From Torreya grandis (lineage: Eukaryota; Streptophyta; Pinopsida; Cupressales; Taxaceae): DNA of 64,000 bases. The stretch spans positions 1,256,501 to 1,320,500 of the forward strand of contig JARHVA010001740.1 of NCBI GenBank assembly GCA_037957365.1. The letters run 5' to 3'. The translations under genes and the position numbers were made by a program. Numbering within the stretch: the stretch's first letter is position 1; each line of letters starts with the position of its first letter. Positions 59,301 through 61,914 of this stretch are shown piece after piece. The notes under the pieces are model-generated. The model made no database searches and was not told the DNA's origin. It was given only the letters and a program-made list of their open reading frames with translations.

Positions 59301-60404
59301 AGGAAAACATTACAAGTTTGGGTTCAAAGACAACTGAAGATCCTATCTTTACTCATTTTAACTTTTGAAGGTCATATCTTTAATCATTTTAACTTTCACC
59401 CCACGATTCAAAGTTCAAACGTAAAGACAAAAATCCATCAGGGCTTACAAACAATTGCGATGTGGACCCTGAAGATCTAACTTGAATTCAGCTATTACTA
59501 ACCTTAATTTATTTAAGGGTGTTCCAATAGGTGAAGGGTCTTCGACAAGGACTCATTTCATGTCAAGCGGCCAAAACCCAAGAAACAACTGGCTATAAGA
59601 TGTATGACAATGTAGAGCTTGATCTATCAAAGCCTTCTTCATTTTATGTCCCATGCAGCAAGGCCTTAATCAACTAAGTACCCAAGTATGTGATAGTTTC
59701 TTGAACTCTTAATAATATCAAAACAAATTTGGTTGTGCAATTGCATTATCTTGAACATTCTTAATTCCTTGGTGTTAGCATAGTTGTATCAATATATTTT
59801 AATGTTTCATGAAACTGTTTTAAATTTCTAACATTATTAAAAGTTTTATGAATAGCATACATGTGTCATTTCCCAGAGCTTTGAAAGTGTCGTTTTTGGA
59901 GGTTGTACCTGTTTCCCCATTTCAAGCGACAGTTGGGAATGTGTTGGGCGAAATCCATGCCTTAATTTATACTAGATCTATTGGTCATTTGTAGACATAC
60001 ACACTAACTTCATTTCACTTCACTTCAAAAAATAGGGCAATAAGGATGAGGTAGATTAATATTTCAGGGGGTTGGTAAACTTCTTACAAAAACATAATAG
60101 CATAAGACTTCACACTTCTAAGGTCGTTCACATTAGTCAAGTGAAACAAGAAATTGCAGGAATATAAGGATAATCTAATTTATCTACAACATTAAGACAC
60201 CATATAGCATTAATTTAAACTGTTAAGAAAACGAATATAGGCCAATTGTTTAAGATGAAAGAATGCTCCCAGAACAATAGAAGTTAGGTATCAAGTTCAT
60301 TTTCCCAGTACCTGGTGAAATTGCTCCACCTCCTTCAATGCAGAAATAATGCGTTGAACTTTTCGACCTGCATTTCTATCTGTTGTGTAGTCAAGAGAGC
60401 CTAC
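11318..60404 (-). CDS. Strumpellin (WASH complex subunit 5) homologue, partial, 7 exons
   Basis: Strumpellin is the large helical scaffold of the WASH complex, which activates Arp2/3 on endosomes to drive sorting by actin branching. Seven minus-strand exons (60312-60404, 45762-45872, 34600-34763, 26438-26516, 15322-15426, 14735-14791, 11318-11362) each have AG before and GT after. They join without a stop into 218 codons and follow the animal protein from its AGRK/[8 protein letters not shown] segment to TTLVGIIK, compared from memory. The joined segment is roughly the middle fifth of a protein of about 1,150 residues. Introns measure 14,439, 10,998, 8,083, 11,011, 530 and 3,372 bp, and the long ones are full of transposons. 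No stop or frameshift lies in any exon, which argues for a live gene. Earlier exons (right of 60404) and later ones (left of 11318) were not found. Confidence 0.88.
11363..14734. other. Strumpellin intron, 3.4 kb, no element identified
   Basis: AT-rich sequence. A small open frame at 12144-12395 and others in this stretch look like chance frames. A short cluster near 12530-12600 repeats CTAAAGCT-type words. I see no transposon signature. Confidence 0.4.
14735..14791 (-). CDS. Strumpellin exon f (57 nt)
   Basis: Encodes LDERYGLVKATHLLAVFSQ, which aligns with the LGPRYEVAKLTHAISIFTE segment of animal strumpellin. The acceptor is TTTAAG and the donor GTTTGT, a weaker donor than the others. Phase 0 at both ends. 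The short 530-bp intron to exon e contains nothing else recognisable. Confidence 0.85.
15322..15426 (-). CDS. Strumpellin exon e (105 nt)
   Basis: Encodes 35 residues beginning INIFKILNDIVAKQ and ending ANLHDFVQ, aligning with MFTSLLKIIKLQ ... LRDYAQ of animal strumpellin. The acceptor is TTTGCAG and the donor GTGAGT, both strong. Phase 0 at both ends. Confidence 0.88.
15427..15921. other. Intron sequence, nothing identified
   Basis: AT-rich intron flank between exon e and the second hAT remnant. No coding or repeat signal that I can support. Confidence 0.4.
15922..17560 (-). pseudogene. Second hAT element, decayed transposase C-terminal half
   Basis: Read on the minus strand, fragments in changing frames follow the hAT transposase order. 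An SNPTFFNNEFRDD stretch near 17300-17341 matches the usual YxLNP segment, IEERMNDLVSVHHNLYLK near 16870-16920 matches the end of the dimerisation domain, and an acidic C-terminal tail lies at 16553-16765 (DPIYDEANFDLLEKV). The left edge at 15922 starts CATAGTT, the same first seven bases as the intact hAT at 3883, followed by TCTCGG-type words. The 5' half and the other terminus are missing. No target duplication could be confirmed. Confidence 0.68.
17640..17745. repeat. Direct repeat, unit about 57 bp, two copies
   Basis: The phrase GTCTAATTGG followed by GGCCAGCCTTTAAGC and a TTGGTGAAAC end occurs twice in succession with a few changes. It has no coding meaning that I can see. Confidence 0.5.
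18140..18505. repeat. Diverged tandem duplication, unit about 165-180 bp
   Basis: Both units contain GAATGAAATGA, a GGAGAA/GGGGAACAAGRCCACTTG phrase, TTTATTCYGCCT, and end with GGAGAGRTT..GTTCCTCC. Many substitutions between them indicate an old duplication. Confidence 0.55.
20845..21216 (+). CDS. Unidentified open frame, 123 codons
   Basis: An unusually long open stretch for this window. The protein is mixed in composition, with alternating hydrophobic and charged segments (for example LALIFIGNLLLTLKDKDL), and has no motif I recognise. It lies upstream of the solo LTR at 21504, in sequence with more G+C than its surroundings. It could be a piece of a retroelement gag or ORF1, or chance. No start context or splice evidence supports a host gene. 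Confidence 0.22.
   Translation: MQTQRGPCRVREIVGLVYLETPYHDKVNSELALIFIGNLLLTLKDKDLTRSIVVKLVHPSFKIGMEQVVEEFSLVEPNPMLFSNKELHELIPLNIFHDLKERFCNLLEYSKRIQGFLKNPTPM
21721..21856 (+). repeat. Hairpin array with constant CACCAA loop
   Basis: Inside the solo LTR, the word CACCAA recurs about seven times, mostly flanked by short perfect inverted arms that differ from copy to copy. Examples are GTAGG/CCTAC at 21721-21736 and again at 21764-21779, CTGAG/CTCAG near 21800-21815, AGAGA/TCTCT near 21818-21834, and GAAGG/CCTTC at 21841-21856. Two intervening copies (GGAG/CCCC) are imperfect. The changing arms with constant loop suggest selection on, or generation of, RNA or DNA hairpins. Confidence 0.75.
22192..22384 (+). 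repeat. Minisatellite inside the solo LTR, TTCCGTC-based
   Basis: Short units such as ATTCCGTTCACTTCCGTC and GACATTTCCGTCAACA alternate for about 190 bases. Higher-order units of roughly 36 bases are visible. The array is absent from the sister LTR at 24230-25035, so it arose after the family spread. Overlapping open frames here are artefacts of the repeat. Confidence 0.75.
22419..22937. other. Degenerate coding-like sequence after the solo LTR
   Basis: Compositionally richer in G+C than its surroundings, with coding-like stretches (for example GGTPSDAFNGAALAAALKA) but no assignable domain. With the LTR removed it would join 20845-21503. I infer a retroelement remnant that the LTR landed in. 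Confidence 0.3.
22938..23290. repeat. AT-rich tandem array, about 150-bp unit, two and a third copies
   Basis: Units start near 22938, 23091 and 23242. Each carries TTTTTTAATAG, then ATGTTTAATAGTTTC, AGATTTTAGGTTT and a TATAGAATTATAATAA segment. The third copy breaks off in the GT microsatellite. Confidence 0.7.
23288..23306. repeat. (TG)n microsatellite
   Basis: Nineteen bases of alternating T and G at the truncated end of the AT-rich array. Confidence 0.9.
24230..25035 (-). mobile_element. Solo LTR, family 'TGTTAAGCAC', minus orientation
   Basis: An 806-bp LTR reads TGTTAAGCAC ... CAATATTCCAACA on the minus strand. It is flanked by a perfect 5-bp duplication, CTAGG at 24225-24229 and 25036-25040. 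It shares the G run (C run near 25004), TGAATCAGT, the GTGGAAA/GGGAAAAACCAC segment and the hairpin row (about 24718-24815) with the copy at 21504. It lacks that copy's minisatellite. The perfect duplication indicates a more recent insertion. No internal element sequence remains. Confidence 0.87.
24718..24815 (-). repeat. Hairpin array with CACCAA loop, second copy
   Basis: On the minus strand the sister LTR has GTAGG-CACCAA-CCTAT, GGAGA-CACCAA-TCCCC, AGAAA-CACCAA-TCTCT and GAGG-CACCGA-CCTC. The loop word is kept, while the arms differ from the plus copy and are slightly decayed. Confidence 0.7.
25271..26437. other. Intron, nothing identified
   Basis: AT-rich non-coding sequence. Several short minus-strand frames (for example 25454-25768) look like chance. 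It leads into strumpellin exon d. Confidence 0.4.
26438..26516 (-). CDS. Strumpellin exon d (79 nt)
   Basis: Its first base completes the split Ser codon from exon c. It then encodes ADLFSVSEYYSSELVAYV and RTVLDIIP, matching [27 protein letters not shown] of animal strumpellin. The acceptor is TCTTCAG and the donor GTGAGT. The split codon joining exactly across an 8-kb intron is strong evidence for this model. Confidence 0.9.
26517..27819. other. Intron, nothing identified
   Basis: AT-rich sequence without recognisable coding or repeat structure. Confidence 0.4.
27820..28860 (+). pseudogene. Polar, coiled-coil coding-like remnant, unassigned
   Basis: Plus-strand frames chain together through changes of frame: a basic stretch at 27837-28037, then a Lys/Glu/Gln-rich, probably coiled-coil segment at 28095-28454 (LLLEAKKIIQNLQGELQTTK). 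Further coding-like sequence runs to about 28800 (CDFWDEKRKRNLKEIL). A stop at 28454 and others interrupt it. It could be the gag or ORF1 of a retroelement. No diagnostic motif is present. Confidence 0.35.
28861..30280. other. Repeat-derived intron sequence
   Basis: The words GGCATAGAAGTATGGATGGTG (29325-29350 and 29425-29450) and TTGCATGGAAAACAAGG/TTGCATGGAATACTATG recur. From 29860 onward TCGGAC and TTTCCCGAAAG-type words become frequent, leading into the hairpin repeats. This may be one LTR-like unit from 28.9 to 30.9 kb, but I could not define its ends. Confidence 0.4.
30284..30690 (+). repeat. Tandem hairpin repeat with CACATA loop, seven copies
   Basis: Seven units of about 42-63 bases (one longer gap) each contain GAAGGG-CACATA-CCCTTC or a close variant. 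The first is a perfect 10-bp stem (TCCTGAAGGG/CCCTTCAGGA, 30284-30309). The one at 30498-30519 has an 8-bp stem in which a U-A pair is replaced by C-G (CCGAAGGG/CCCTTCGG). One loop is CAAATA and one TTGATA. Spacers share TTTTGCAAAAGTCC or TTGAAGTGAACC. A 153-codon minus-strand open frame across it encodes a repeated GMCPLGRFTS peptide, which I take to be a by-product. Confidence 0.85.
30691..31859. other. Intron, nothing clearly identified
   Basis: The first part keeps TCGGACAAAA-type words from the hairpin region. The remainder is plain intron-like sequence. Confidence 0.35.
31860..34010 (+). pseudogene. Non-LTR retrotransposon reverse transcriptase, degenerate
   Basis: Near 32490-32900 fragments follow a reverse transcriptase: FFVAFADFKKAIDMVPK, LWHRLDELVILEKYRA, IKQGCPLSPTLFGLDIDKLE, then LLMYVDVHS, where a catalytic [FY]ADD box is expected, so the active-site aspartates are degraded. 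MQLNTNKTKVVIFSL and EYKYLGLNFHNKLSW follow. From 33050 to 33920 decayed C-terminal sequence includes CHFCTLELVETE, a zinc-finger-like patch. A 62-codon stretch at 31876-32064 (GRSWCCANKADMRF) may be the preceding part of the same polyprotein. Frameshifts and stops are many. Such enzymes copy their own RNA into nicked DNA; this copy is dead. Confidence 0.75.
34600..34763 (-). CDS. Strumpellin exon c (164 nt)
   Basis: Encodes 54 residues plus two bases of a split Ser codon. The protein starts VSDAAYAWGIMGRFTERI, passes LFLKLRSLLDIPLLRISQSN, and matches VGDLSFAWQLID ... [21 protein letters not shown] of animal strumpellin. The acceptor is ATTGCAG and the donor GTGCTG, the latter weak. The reading frame is clean. 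Confidence 0.9.
35130..35950 (+). pseudogene. Possible C-terminal fragment of a non-LTR element
   Basis: Fragments in shifting frames include KHINAKNTVPCAIILTEFRT and, at 35559-35750, ALKSSKHFIEQGVSTCWYAM. These recall the region after the reverse transcriptase in some plant non-LTR elements (AK..P...IL.EFG.PPL, then Q....CWYA). The resemblance is weak and from memory. Near 35240-35330 a short segment with AAGGAAATGTTTTCAGTTA is duplicated. Confidence 0.33.
36080..37450 (-). pseudogene. Third hAT-like transposase remnant (DUF659 region)
   Basis: On the minus strand, fragments fit the hAT core in order: GRWWYWSDLNFSATK and FYQPKFDAFVVYDPGF (37160-37240), YTII.SG.TDG near 37030-37050, FIVKNATLPCILISDVLVKVG followed by EQHVVQVITDDAAT (36830-36930), and VDILCFVHENKPPYG near 36370-36410. 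The spacing and the VVQ.TD.A signature argue for DUF659. Frameshifts and stops are common and no termini were found. A perfect 69-bp duplication (36410-36547) lies within it. Confidence 0.58.
36410..36547. repeat. Perfect tandem duplication, 69 bp x 2
   Basis: 36410-36478 and 36479-36547 are identical in all 69 bases. The unit is a multiple of three and, on the minus strand, repeats a 23-residue segment of the hAT remnant without a frameshift. Perfect identity in otherwise decayed sequence means it is recent. Confidence 0.93.
37451..39430. other. Intron, mostly unassigned
   Basis: No gene. Around 38160-38340 there are ACTCGC/CACGAGT words and repeated CAAGTATT/ACTCACCAG phrases reminiscent of the repeat into which the 3.9-kb hAT inserted. 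The rest is plain AT-rich sequence. Confidence 0.35.
39450..39470 (+). other. Primer-binding-site-like sequence of a decayed LTR element
   Basis: ATGGTATCAAAGCAAGAGG matches the start of the initiator-Met tRNA complement (TGGTATCAGAGC) with one change. It follows a TATA-containing, LTR-like stretch (about 39300-39445) ending in TTGCA. This suggests the 5' LTR-leader junction of a Copia-type remnant later split by the gypsy element at 39891. No coding region is attached. Confidence 0.42.
39891..40991 (+). repeat. 5' LTR of the gypsy-type element
   Basis: 1101 bp, starting TGTCATGTCCCTC and ending GGGACATTACA. It is closely matched by 44551-45205 over its first about 690 bases, for example TTAAGTGTTTTTGATTGAAT and ATAGTGGCGACTT. 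Confidence 0.87.
40993..41005 (+). other. Primer-binding site (initiator Met tRNA)
   Basis: TGGTATCAGAGCC, one base after the 5' LTR, is complementary to the 3' end of initiator tRNA-Met, the usual minus-strand primer of plant LTR elements. Confidence 0.92.
41124..43017 (+). pseudogene. gag-protease of the gypsy-type element, broken
   Basis: Open stretches in different frames give a gag with LEGAAYEWWYHGLV near 41700, a helical segment AAGCTTTCAA-encoded at 41866-42114 (EFQKLSIMV), and a zinc-knuckle-like CFDCKDPWTPGHHC near 42275-42320. A retropepsin follows with LIDSGATHNFIDKK near 42510-42560 and VTVADGFTIPC and LVLGIQWLHSL after it. The protease active-site triad DSG is kept. Stops and frameshifts occur throughout (for example 41346, 41432, 42609). 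Gag would package the RNA and the protease would cut it; neither can be made in full here. Confidence 0.8.
43018..44537 (+). other. Pol-less interior of the gypsy-type element
   Basis: Where pol should be, 1.5 kb has two fairly long open frames, 43208-43828 (206 codons) and 43847-44455 (202 codons). Neither has a motif known to me. Segments such as TPRSKIKGALGVGISEGTNG look protein-like. Near 44160-44200 a pyrimidine-rich run ends in TTGTGCAG, resembling a 3' splice site. It may be non-coding filler, decayed element sequence or a captured host gene fragment; the sequence alone does not decide. Confidence 0.4.
44538..44550 (+). other. Polypurine tract
   Basis: GGGTAGGGAGGAT lies immediately before the 3' LTR, where plus-strand DNA synthesis is primed in LTR elements. 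Confidence 0.75.
44551..45205 (+). repeat. 3' LTR of the gypsy-type element, truncated
   Basis: Starts TGTCACGTCCCTC and matches the 5' LTR to TTTGAGGGTCAATTTTGTCT, after which the sequence diverges. About 400 bases of the LTR end are missing. Differences between the two LTRs are numerous enough to indicate an old insertion. Confidence 0.85.
45762..45872 (-). CDS. Strumpellin exon b (111 nt)
   Basis: Encodes 37 residues from IEGSLQTKQYLFETRMSLQE to VQENILATISV, aligning with [20 protein letters not shown] ... IKEEVLITMQIV of animal strumpellin. The acceptor is AAATAG and the donor GTATGT. Phase 0 at both ends. A 14.4-kb intron separates it from exon a. Confidence 0.9.
45873..47604. other. 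Intron with one possible A-tailed retroposon end
   Basis: No gene. At 46340-46750 the sequence is less AT-rich and unassigned. About 46940-47371 could be a retroposon 3' end: it finishes in an A-rich tail (47348-47370) after TTTACTTTCAAAAAG. A 74-codon frame at 46961-47185 has no known motif. Confidence 0.3.
47605..48550. repeat. Long inverted repeat (foldback) with a repeated outer arm
   Basis: Arm 1 (about 47605-47950) and arm 2 (about 48078-48365) are near-complementary over roughly 290 bases, with a 128-base loop. Matching landmarks are GGATGTTTGAGAGTGGTTTC against GAAACCACTCTCAAACATCC and CATCTCTTGCAAAGTGCCAC against its inverse. The outer part of arm 2 is repeated at 48422-48550, and that copy keeps the TATAAGAAACTAGAC segment that arm 2 lost but arm 1 still has. 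A transcript would form a long, slightly imperfect duplex. The surrounding CGAGT/ACTCG words may be the ends of a larger foldback transposon. Confidence 0.85.
48916..48950. repeat. (AT)n-(GA)n microsatellite
   Basis: ATATATATATA followed by AGAGAGAGAGAAAGAGAGAGAG, just before the LINE fragment. Confidence 0.85.
49000..50439 (+). mobile_element. LINE 3' end (zf-RVT and RNase H domains)
   Basis: Near 49200-49480 the sequence fits the zinc-binding region after plant LINE reverse transcriptases (PKVSFFVWLLLRKRVLTRD, then CLENEETVIHLFAECP and LW). An RNase H domain follows at 49780-50200: PKVGKLNTNGASRGNPGNAS, GGISRESDGYVV, NLAEFKVVIKGL and HVPRQQNKVADGLAYWAL. A non-coding tail ends in ten A at 50430-50439. 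The usual DGA of the first RNase H motif is TNGA, so a catalytic Asp is lost. The reverse transcriptase is missing, a typical 5' truncation. Stops at 49590 and 49912 and frame changes inactivate it. Confidence 0.83.
50470..50890 (-). pseudogene. Copia B post-integrase region
   Basis: Reads KHSRVFRCTCYALVLVECRT, YLDDKKGYLLLAHDTNKLL and VSRNVIFDE, the conserved segment between the Copia integrase core and reverse transcriptase (H.RVFGC, GY....KGY, SR.V.F.E). It ends left near 50480, next to the LINE poly(A). Confidence 0.72.
50905..51600 (-). mobile_element. Insertion within Copia B, containing a SINE-like unit
   Basis: About 690 AT-rich bases interrupt Copia B between YEAWHAF and the HSRVF segment. 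At about 51100-51290 the minus strand has TGGATGGGATCAGTGG (A-box-like), then GTTCAATTC (a full B-box match GWTCRANNC) some 25 bases on, and ends in an A-rich run near 51095-51110, as in tRNA-derived SINEs. The outer parts carry GCGAGT/ACTCGT words in inverted arrangement and may be another small DNA element. Target duplications were not confirmed. Confidence 0.5.
51607..52330 (-). pseudogene. Copia B GAG-pre-integrase and integrase core
   Basis: In order: RLWHLHYGHLNVHSLVDLQR (GAG-pre-integrase), FLLFNDDISRMGVFPQKQ, KLVFLRSDKGGKYISNEF and PYPCTPQQNGFLEKLIRT, then LRNRSS and KTPYEAWHAF. The integrase D, D and E positions (FNDD, RSDKG, NGFLE) are all present. Frames change near 52061 and 51831. 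The HHCC zinc site is incomplete. The enzyme would insert element cDNA; this copy is broken. Confidence 0.83.
52400..52643 (-). repeat. 3' LTR of Copia A
   Basis: 244 bp, alignable end to end with 57126-57368. On the minus strand it starts TGTAACATTATTGTAC; its last bases have one substitution that spoils the terminal CA. A purine-rich AAGGGGCAGTGGA precedes it. Confidence 0.85.
52655..53110 (-). pseudogene. Copia A RNase H domain
   Basis: 151 open codons with typical Copia RNase H segments: VISWKSKKQSVLAISFAEAK, EILWLKRILSNL, IIVDNTSAIQMANNPIFH, KHINTKFHLIWHHVKDGSV and NILTKALGREKFEKFRGMLG. The frame runs to the natural C-terminus just before the polypurine tract and 3' LTR. Despite its own clean frame it is detached from the rest by a frameshift near 53110-53290. 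Confidence 0.87.
53290..53830 (-). pseudogene. Copia A reverse transcriptase, incomplete
   Basis: Reads VVVFIGFEENKLLKLRGEP, AWYDKLVEHLLNMNFKHFEF, VAFIMVYVDELLIIGNN, then CKPFSMPMKQNLNLIVED near 53330-53400. The catalytic YVDD box is YVDE (codons at 53574-53579), so the second catalytic Asp is lost. The N-terminal third is missing. A frameshift and stops are present. Confidence 0.83.
53919..54116 (-). pseudogene. Copia A protease
   Basis: AWVLDTGATQHMTLRKYFFE followed by VYLADQSSLQPEGRGTI fits the Copia protease, with its DTGA active site intact. It comes after a decayed zinc-knuckle region (54400-54150, YCK..DKKGSHETHKC). After it the frame is lost where integrase would begin. Confidence 0.8.
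54578..54854 (+). mobile_element. TRIM (miniature LTR retrotransposon), complete
   Basis: Two terminal direct repeats, 54578-54641 (64 bp) and 54792-54854 (63 bp), start TGTTATGATCCTGATGGGC and end CGTTACA. Two bases after the first, TGGTATCAGAGC (54644-54655) is a perfect initiator-Met primer site. A purine-rich GGAAGCGTGGTGGGA precedes the second. The flanks are CAGTG (54573-54577) and CAATG (54855-54859), a 5-bp duplication with one mismatch. At 277 bp and without coding capacity it is a textbook terminal-repeat retrotransposon in miniature. It interrupts the gag of Copia A. Confidence 0.92.
54644..54655 (+). other. TRIM primer-binding site
   Basis: TGGTATCAGAGC, complementary to initiator tRNA-Met, two bases downstream of the 5' terminal repeat. 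Confidence 0.92.
54850..55089 (-). pseudogene. Copia A gag fragment
   Basis: Reads GCTTPWKTLRKLKDWYDSHS and KLQLKLFNLELKNGDVMSLA, the usual Copia gag (UBN2-type) pattern A...W..L...Y, L...L..LK...G. The frame is cut on its downstream side by the TRIM at 54854. Gag would form the particle that packages element RNA. Confidence 0.75.
54993..55628 (-). repeat. Tandem duplication of the gag start, about 318-bp unit
   Basis: 54993-55311 and 55313-55628 share almost every base, beginning TTTCAACTTTCGAAGTG and ending AAATGTTCCTTATCA. It duplicates the 5' part of Copia A gag. Differences are few (for example CCATCGACTG against CCATCAACTG), so the duplication is younger than the element's LTR divergence suggests for the insertion. 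Confidence 0.88.
55629..57108 (-). other. Copia A leader, unusually long
   Basis: Nearly 1.5 kb lies between the primer site and the gag duplication. 56340-57108 carries repeated AAATGC/GCAGC-type words and may be true leader. 55629-56340 differs in composition (GGTACGT, CGATACA words) and may be a further insertion, but no borders were found. Frames here are chance. Confidence 0.4.
57109..57124 (-). other. Copia A primer-binding site
   Basis: On the minus strand TGGTATCAGAGCCAAG begins one base after the 5' LTR: the initiator-Met complement. Confidence 0.92.
57126..57368 (-). repeat. 5' LTR of Copia A
   Basis: 243 bp with TGTAACA...TTGACA ends on the minus strand, pairing with 52400-52643. 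Shared blocks include GACTCTCCAACTATCACAAA and AGGATTAATATTAATAA-type sequence. Confidence 0.87.
57740..57928 (-). pseudogene. Copia B zinc-knuckle region
   Basis: Fragments read RGRGSRSNIRWHICVKLGHF and AAHCRIPFENIQ, a gag CCHC knuckle with the first Cys replaced. Frames change. It lies between the B gag fragment and element A. Confidence 0.6.
58088..58291 (-). pseudogene. Copia B gag fragment
   Basis: DDDLIIIVALEGLHSSYRSF followed by KITGIIYDKLAELLIQHDLL matches the C-terminal part of Copia gag (D..L...L.GL...Y..FV, then L...L...E). It is open over 67 codons. Upstream gag and the B 5' LTR were not recognised in 58300-58558. Confidence 0.75.
58559..59748. repeat. Tandem duplication, 595-bp unit
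   Basis: 58559-59153 and 59154-59748 are highly similar throughout, starting GGCCACGCGTATATGATGGA and GGCCAAGCGTATATGATAGA and ending TGCAATTGCATTA. Differences are scattered single bases (for example GATGAAACGCACCGAAAAG against ...CCAAAAAG). There is no coding content or element signature. It probably arose by unequal exchange within an intron. Confidence 0.93.
59749..60311. other. Intron, nothing identified
   Basis: Plain AT-rich sequence next to strumpellin exon a. Confidence 0.4.
60312..60404 (-). CDS. Strumpellin exon a (93 nt)
   Basis: Encodes VGSLDYTTDRNAGRKVQRII followed by SALKEVEQFHQ, aligning with [28 protein letters not shown] of animal strumpellin. The acceptor is TGTGCAG and the donor GTACTG. 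Phase 0 at both ends. The exon encoding the preceding segment was not found to the right of it. Confidence 0.88.
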
Positions 60405-61552
60405 CTGCACACAAAATCTTTAATTTTAATCACATGCCTAAACAACTTTCTAAACCTGTGAGATTTACCAAAAGAAAGATGTGCAGCAAGCATGTTGATG
60501 TGACTGCAAAACGTATTGCAAATTGAAGTCCAATTCCCTAAATCTACATTTACTTAGACATATAGAGTCAAAAAAGGTTTTATGCATTTGAAGCGTGCCA
60601 AGTTGCATGCTCTTCGCGACAACAGTAGCTTGACAATCTAATGCAGCCATACAAATATGTCTTTGAATCTAAAGAATCAGATCGATTCGGTTCCAAGATC
60701 TTCACTTCCATAGAGCCCGCTATACCACATATCCATTAGGGAGAATGACATGATTCAACCCCAGCAAGATCAGGGCAAGCTCTTCTTTGGTCACATTTAA
60801 GTGACTTATTTGGTGGGACTTGCAATGTAAATTGACTTTAATTAAGTCATTAGGGGCATAAGGTGAAATATTTGGAAACAGCAAAATTATTCAGTGATGC
60901 AAATGAGAAACAAAAGTTACCATAGCTTGAAGTCAATGTTCGATTGGAGTTAATGTTGAGGGAGTAGGTGAGTTTTAAGGAAGAAGTTGGTTGCAAGTAG
61001 TTGTAACTCCTTGTTTCTTGTATAATAGATGTAGAATCCAAGACTGAAGCGGTTCTAGTCCATTTTTTTTCTTCTTGGCTATTTTGGCATGTGCCACAAT
61101 AAAACTTTAACAATGTTATTGCTTTGGTTCATGAACTGAAATGGATGGAAGATGTACTCACGGTTTCATTGTTTTTGTGCATGATATGTAACGTGGAATG
61201 ACTTTTTTTGGAAATGAAAATTAATCTATGCATTGCTTCTGACATTTTGACTTGCATACTGATTTAGTGTATAGTTTATGTCAAGAAAGAACATTTTTCT
61301 TCTGGGGTTATGTCAAAGCTTTGAGTTATTGATATTCCCCATGGACTGTGTACCATACATCTCCGGAAAGAATTGATTGGGAATACTTTGTGCTTCCAGG
61401 TTTCATGGGTTACAAGTACATTTCACCAAGCCAGCTGTATTATTTTTCCTGTCCATTGCATTTACTAGACATAGAAGGGGATGATTGTTCCAATTATTTT
61501 CCTTTCATTTTTGAGTTGTATGGCCAACTGTGTTCCTCCATTTTTCTTGCAG
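60405..61552. other. Intron or intergenic sequence
   Basis: No strumpellin exon seen on the minus strand. A plus-strand open stretch from 61348 runs into the candidate exon at 61553 in a different frame and ends in a pyrimidine-rich tract with TTTTTCTTGCAG. It therefore looks like intron. Confidence 0.35.
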
Positions 61553-61853
61553 ATTACCCATTTCCCGAGGACAGACTCACATTACCAATTTATTCTATGC
61601 CACCAAAGCTTCCTCGGCCTTGGATGCTAGAAGAGGTTCTAGAGGGAGTATCCTACTTCCTCCCAAGATTACTGAGCCTGGTCCACTCAGCCCTGGGCAC
61701 TCCCCAATGAGCATTATAAGATCCTGCATTGGCCCATTCACAATGATAGACAATGGCACCGAGGGCTCTTCCAGTTTGAGCCTTGTTACAGATTTGGTTG
61801 ATGATTTGCTACAATCGAAAAATTACATCATACAGCAGGACGAAGACTTTTAG
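61553..61853 (+). CDS. Candidate terminal exon of an unidentified gene
   Basis: After a strong acceptor (CCATTTTTCTTGCAG ending at 61552), about 100 codons are open to a TAG at 61851-61853. The protein is of host type: polar, with RGQTHITNLFYATKASSALD, ARRGSRGS and PPKITEPGPLSPGHSP, a proline-directed phosphosite-like cluster, and a Ser/Leu/Asp-rich end (SLVTDLVDDLLQ). I do not recognise the family. A possible AATAAA-like signal is at 61909. It lies on the strand opposite strumpellin, upstream of exon a, so it could be the 3' end of a nested gene or a retrocopy. Splice and composition evidence is suggestive only. Confidence 0.45.
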
Positions 61854-61908
61854 AGTTGGCATTACCGCTTCACAATGTCAACTAATCATAGGAATTTTTT
61901 GTGAGGTG

Positions 61909-61914
61909 AATAAA
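61909..61914 (+). terminator. Possible polyadenylation signal
   Basis: AATAAAG about 55 bases after the stop of the candidate terminal exon. Such hexamers are common in AT-rich plant DNA, so weight is low. Confidence 0.3.

Noticed and set aside
61348..61710. 120-codon plus-strand frame overlapping the candidate exon
   Set aside because: Its upstream part looks like intron ending in a pyrimidine tract and CAG, and its downstream part is out of frame with the better protein-like frame ending at 61853.
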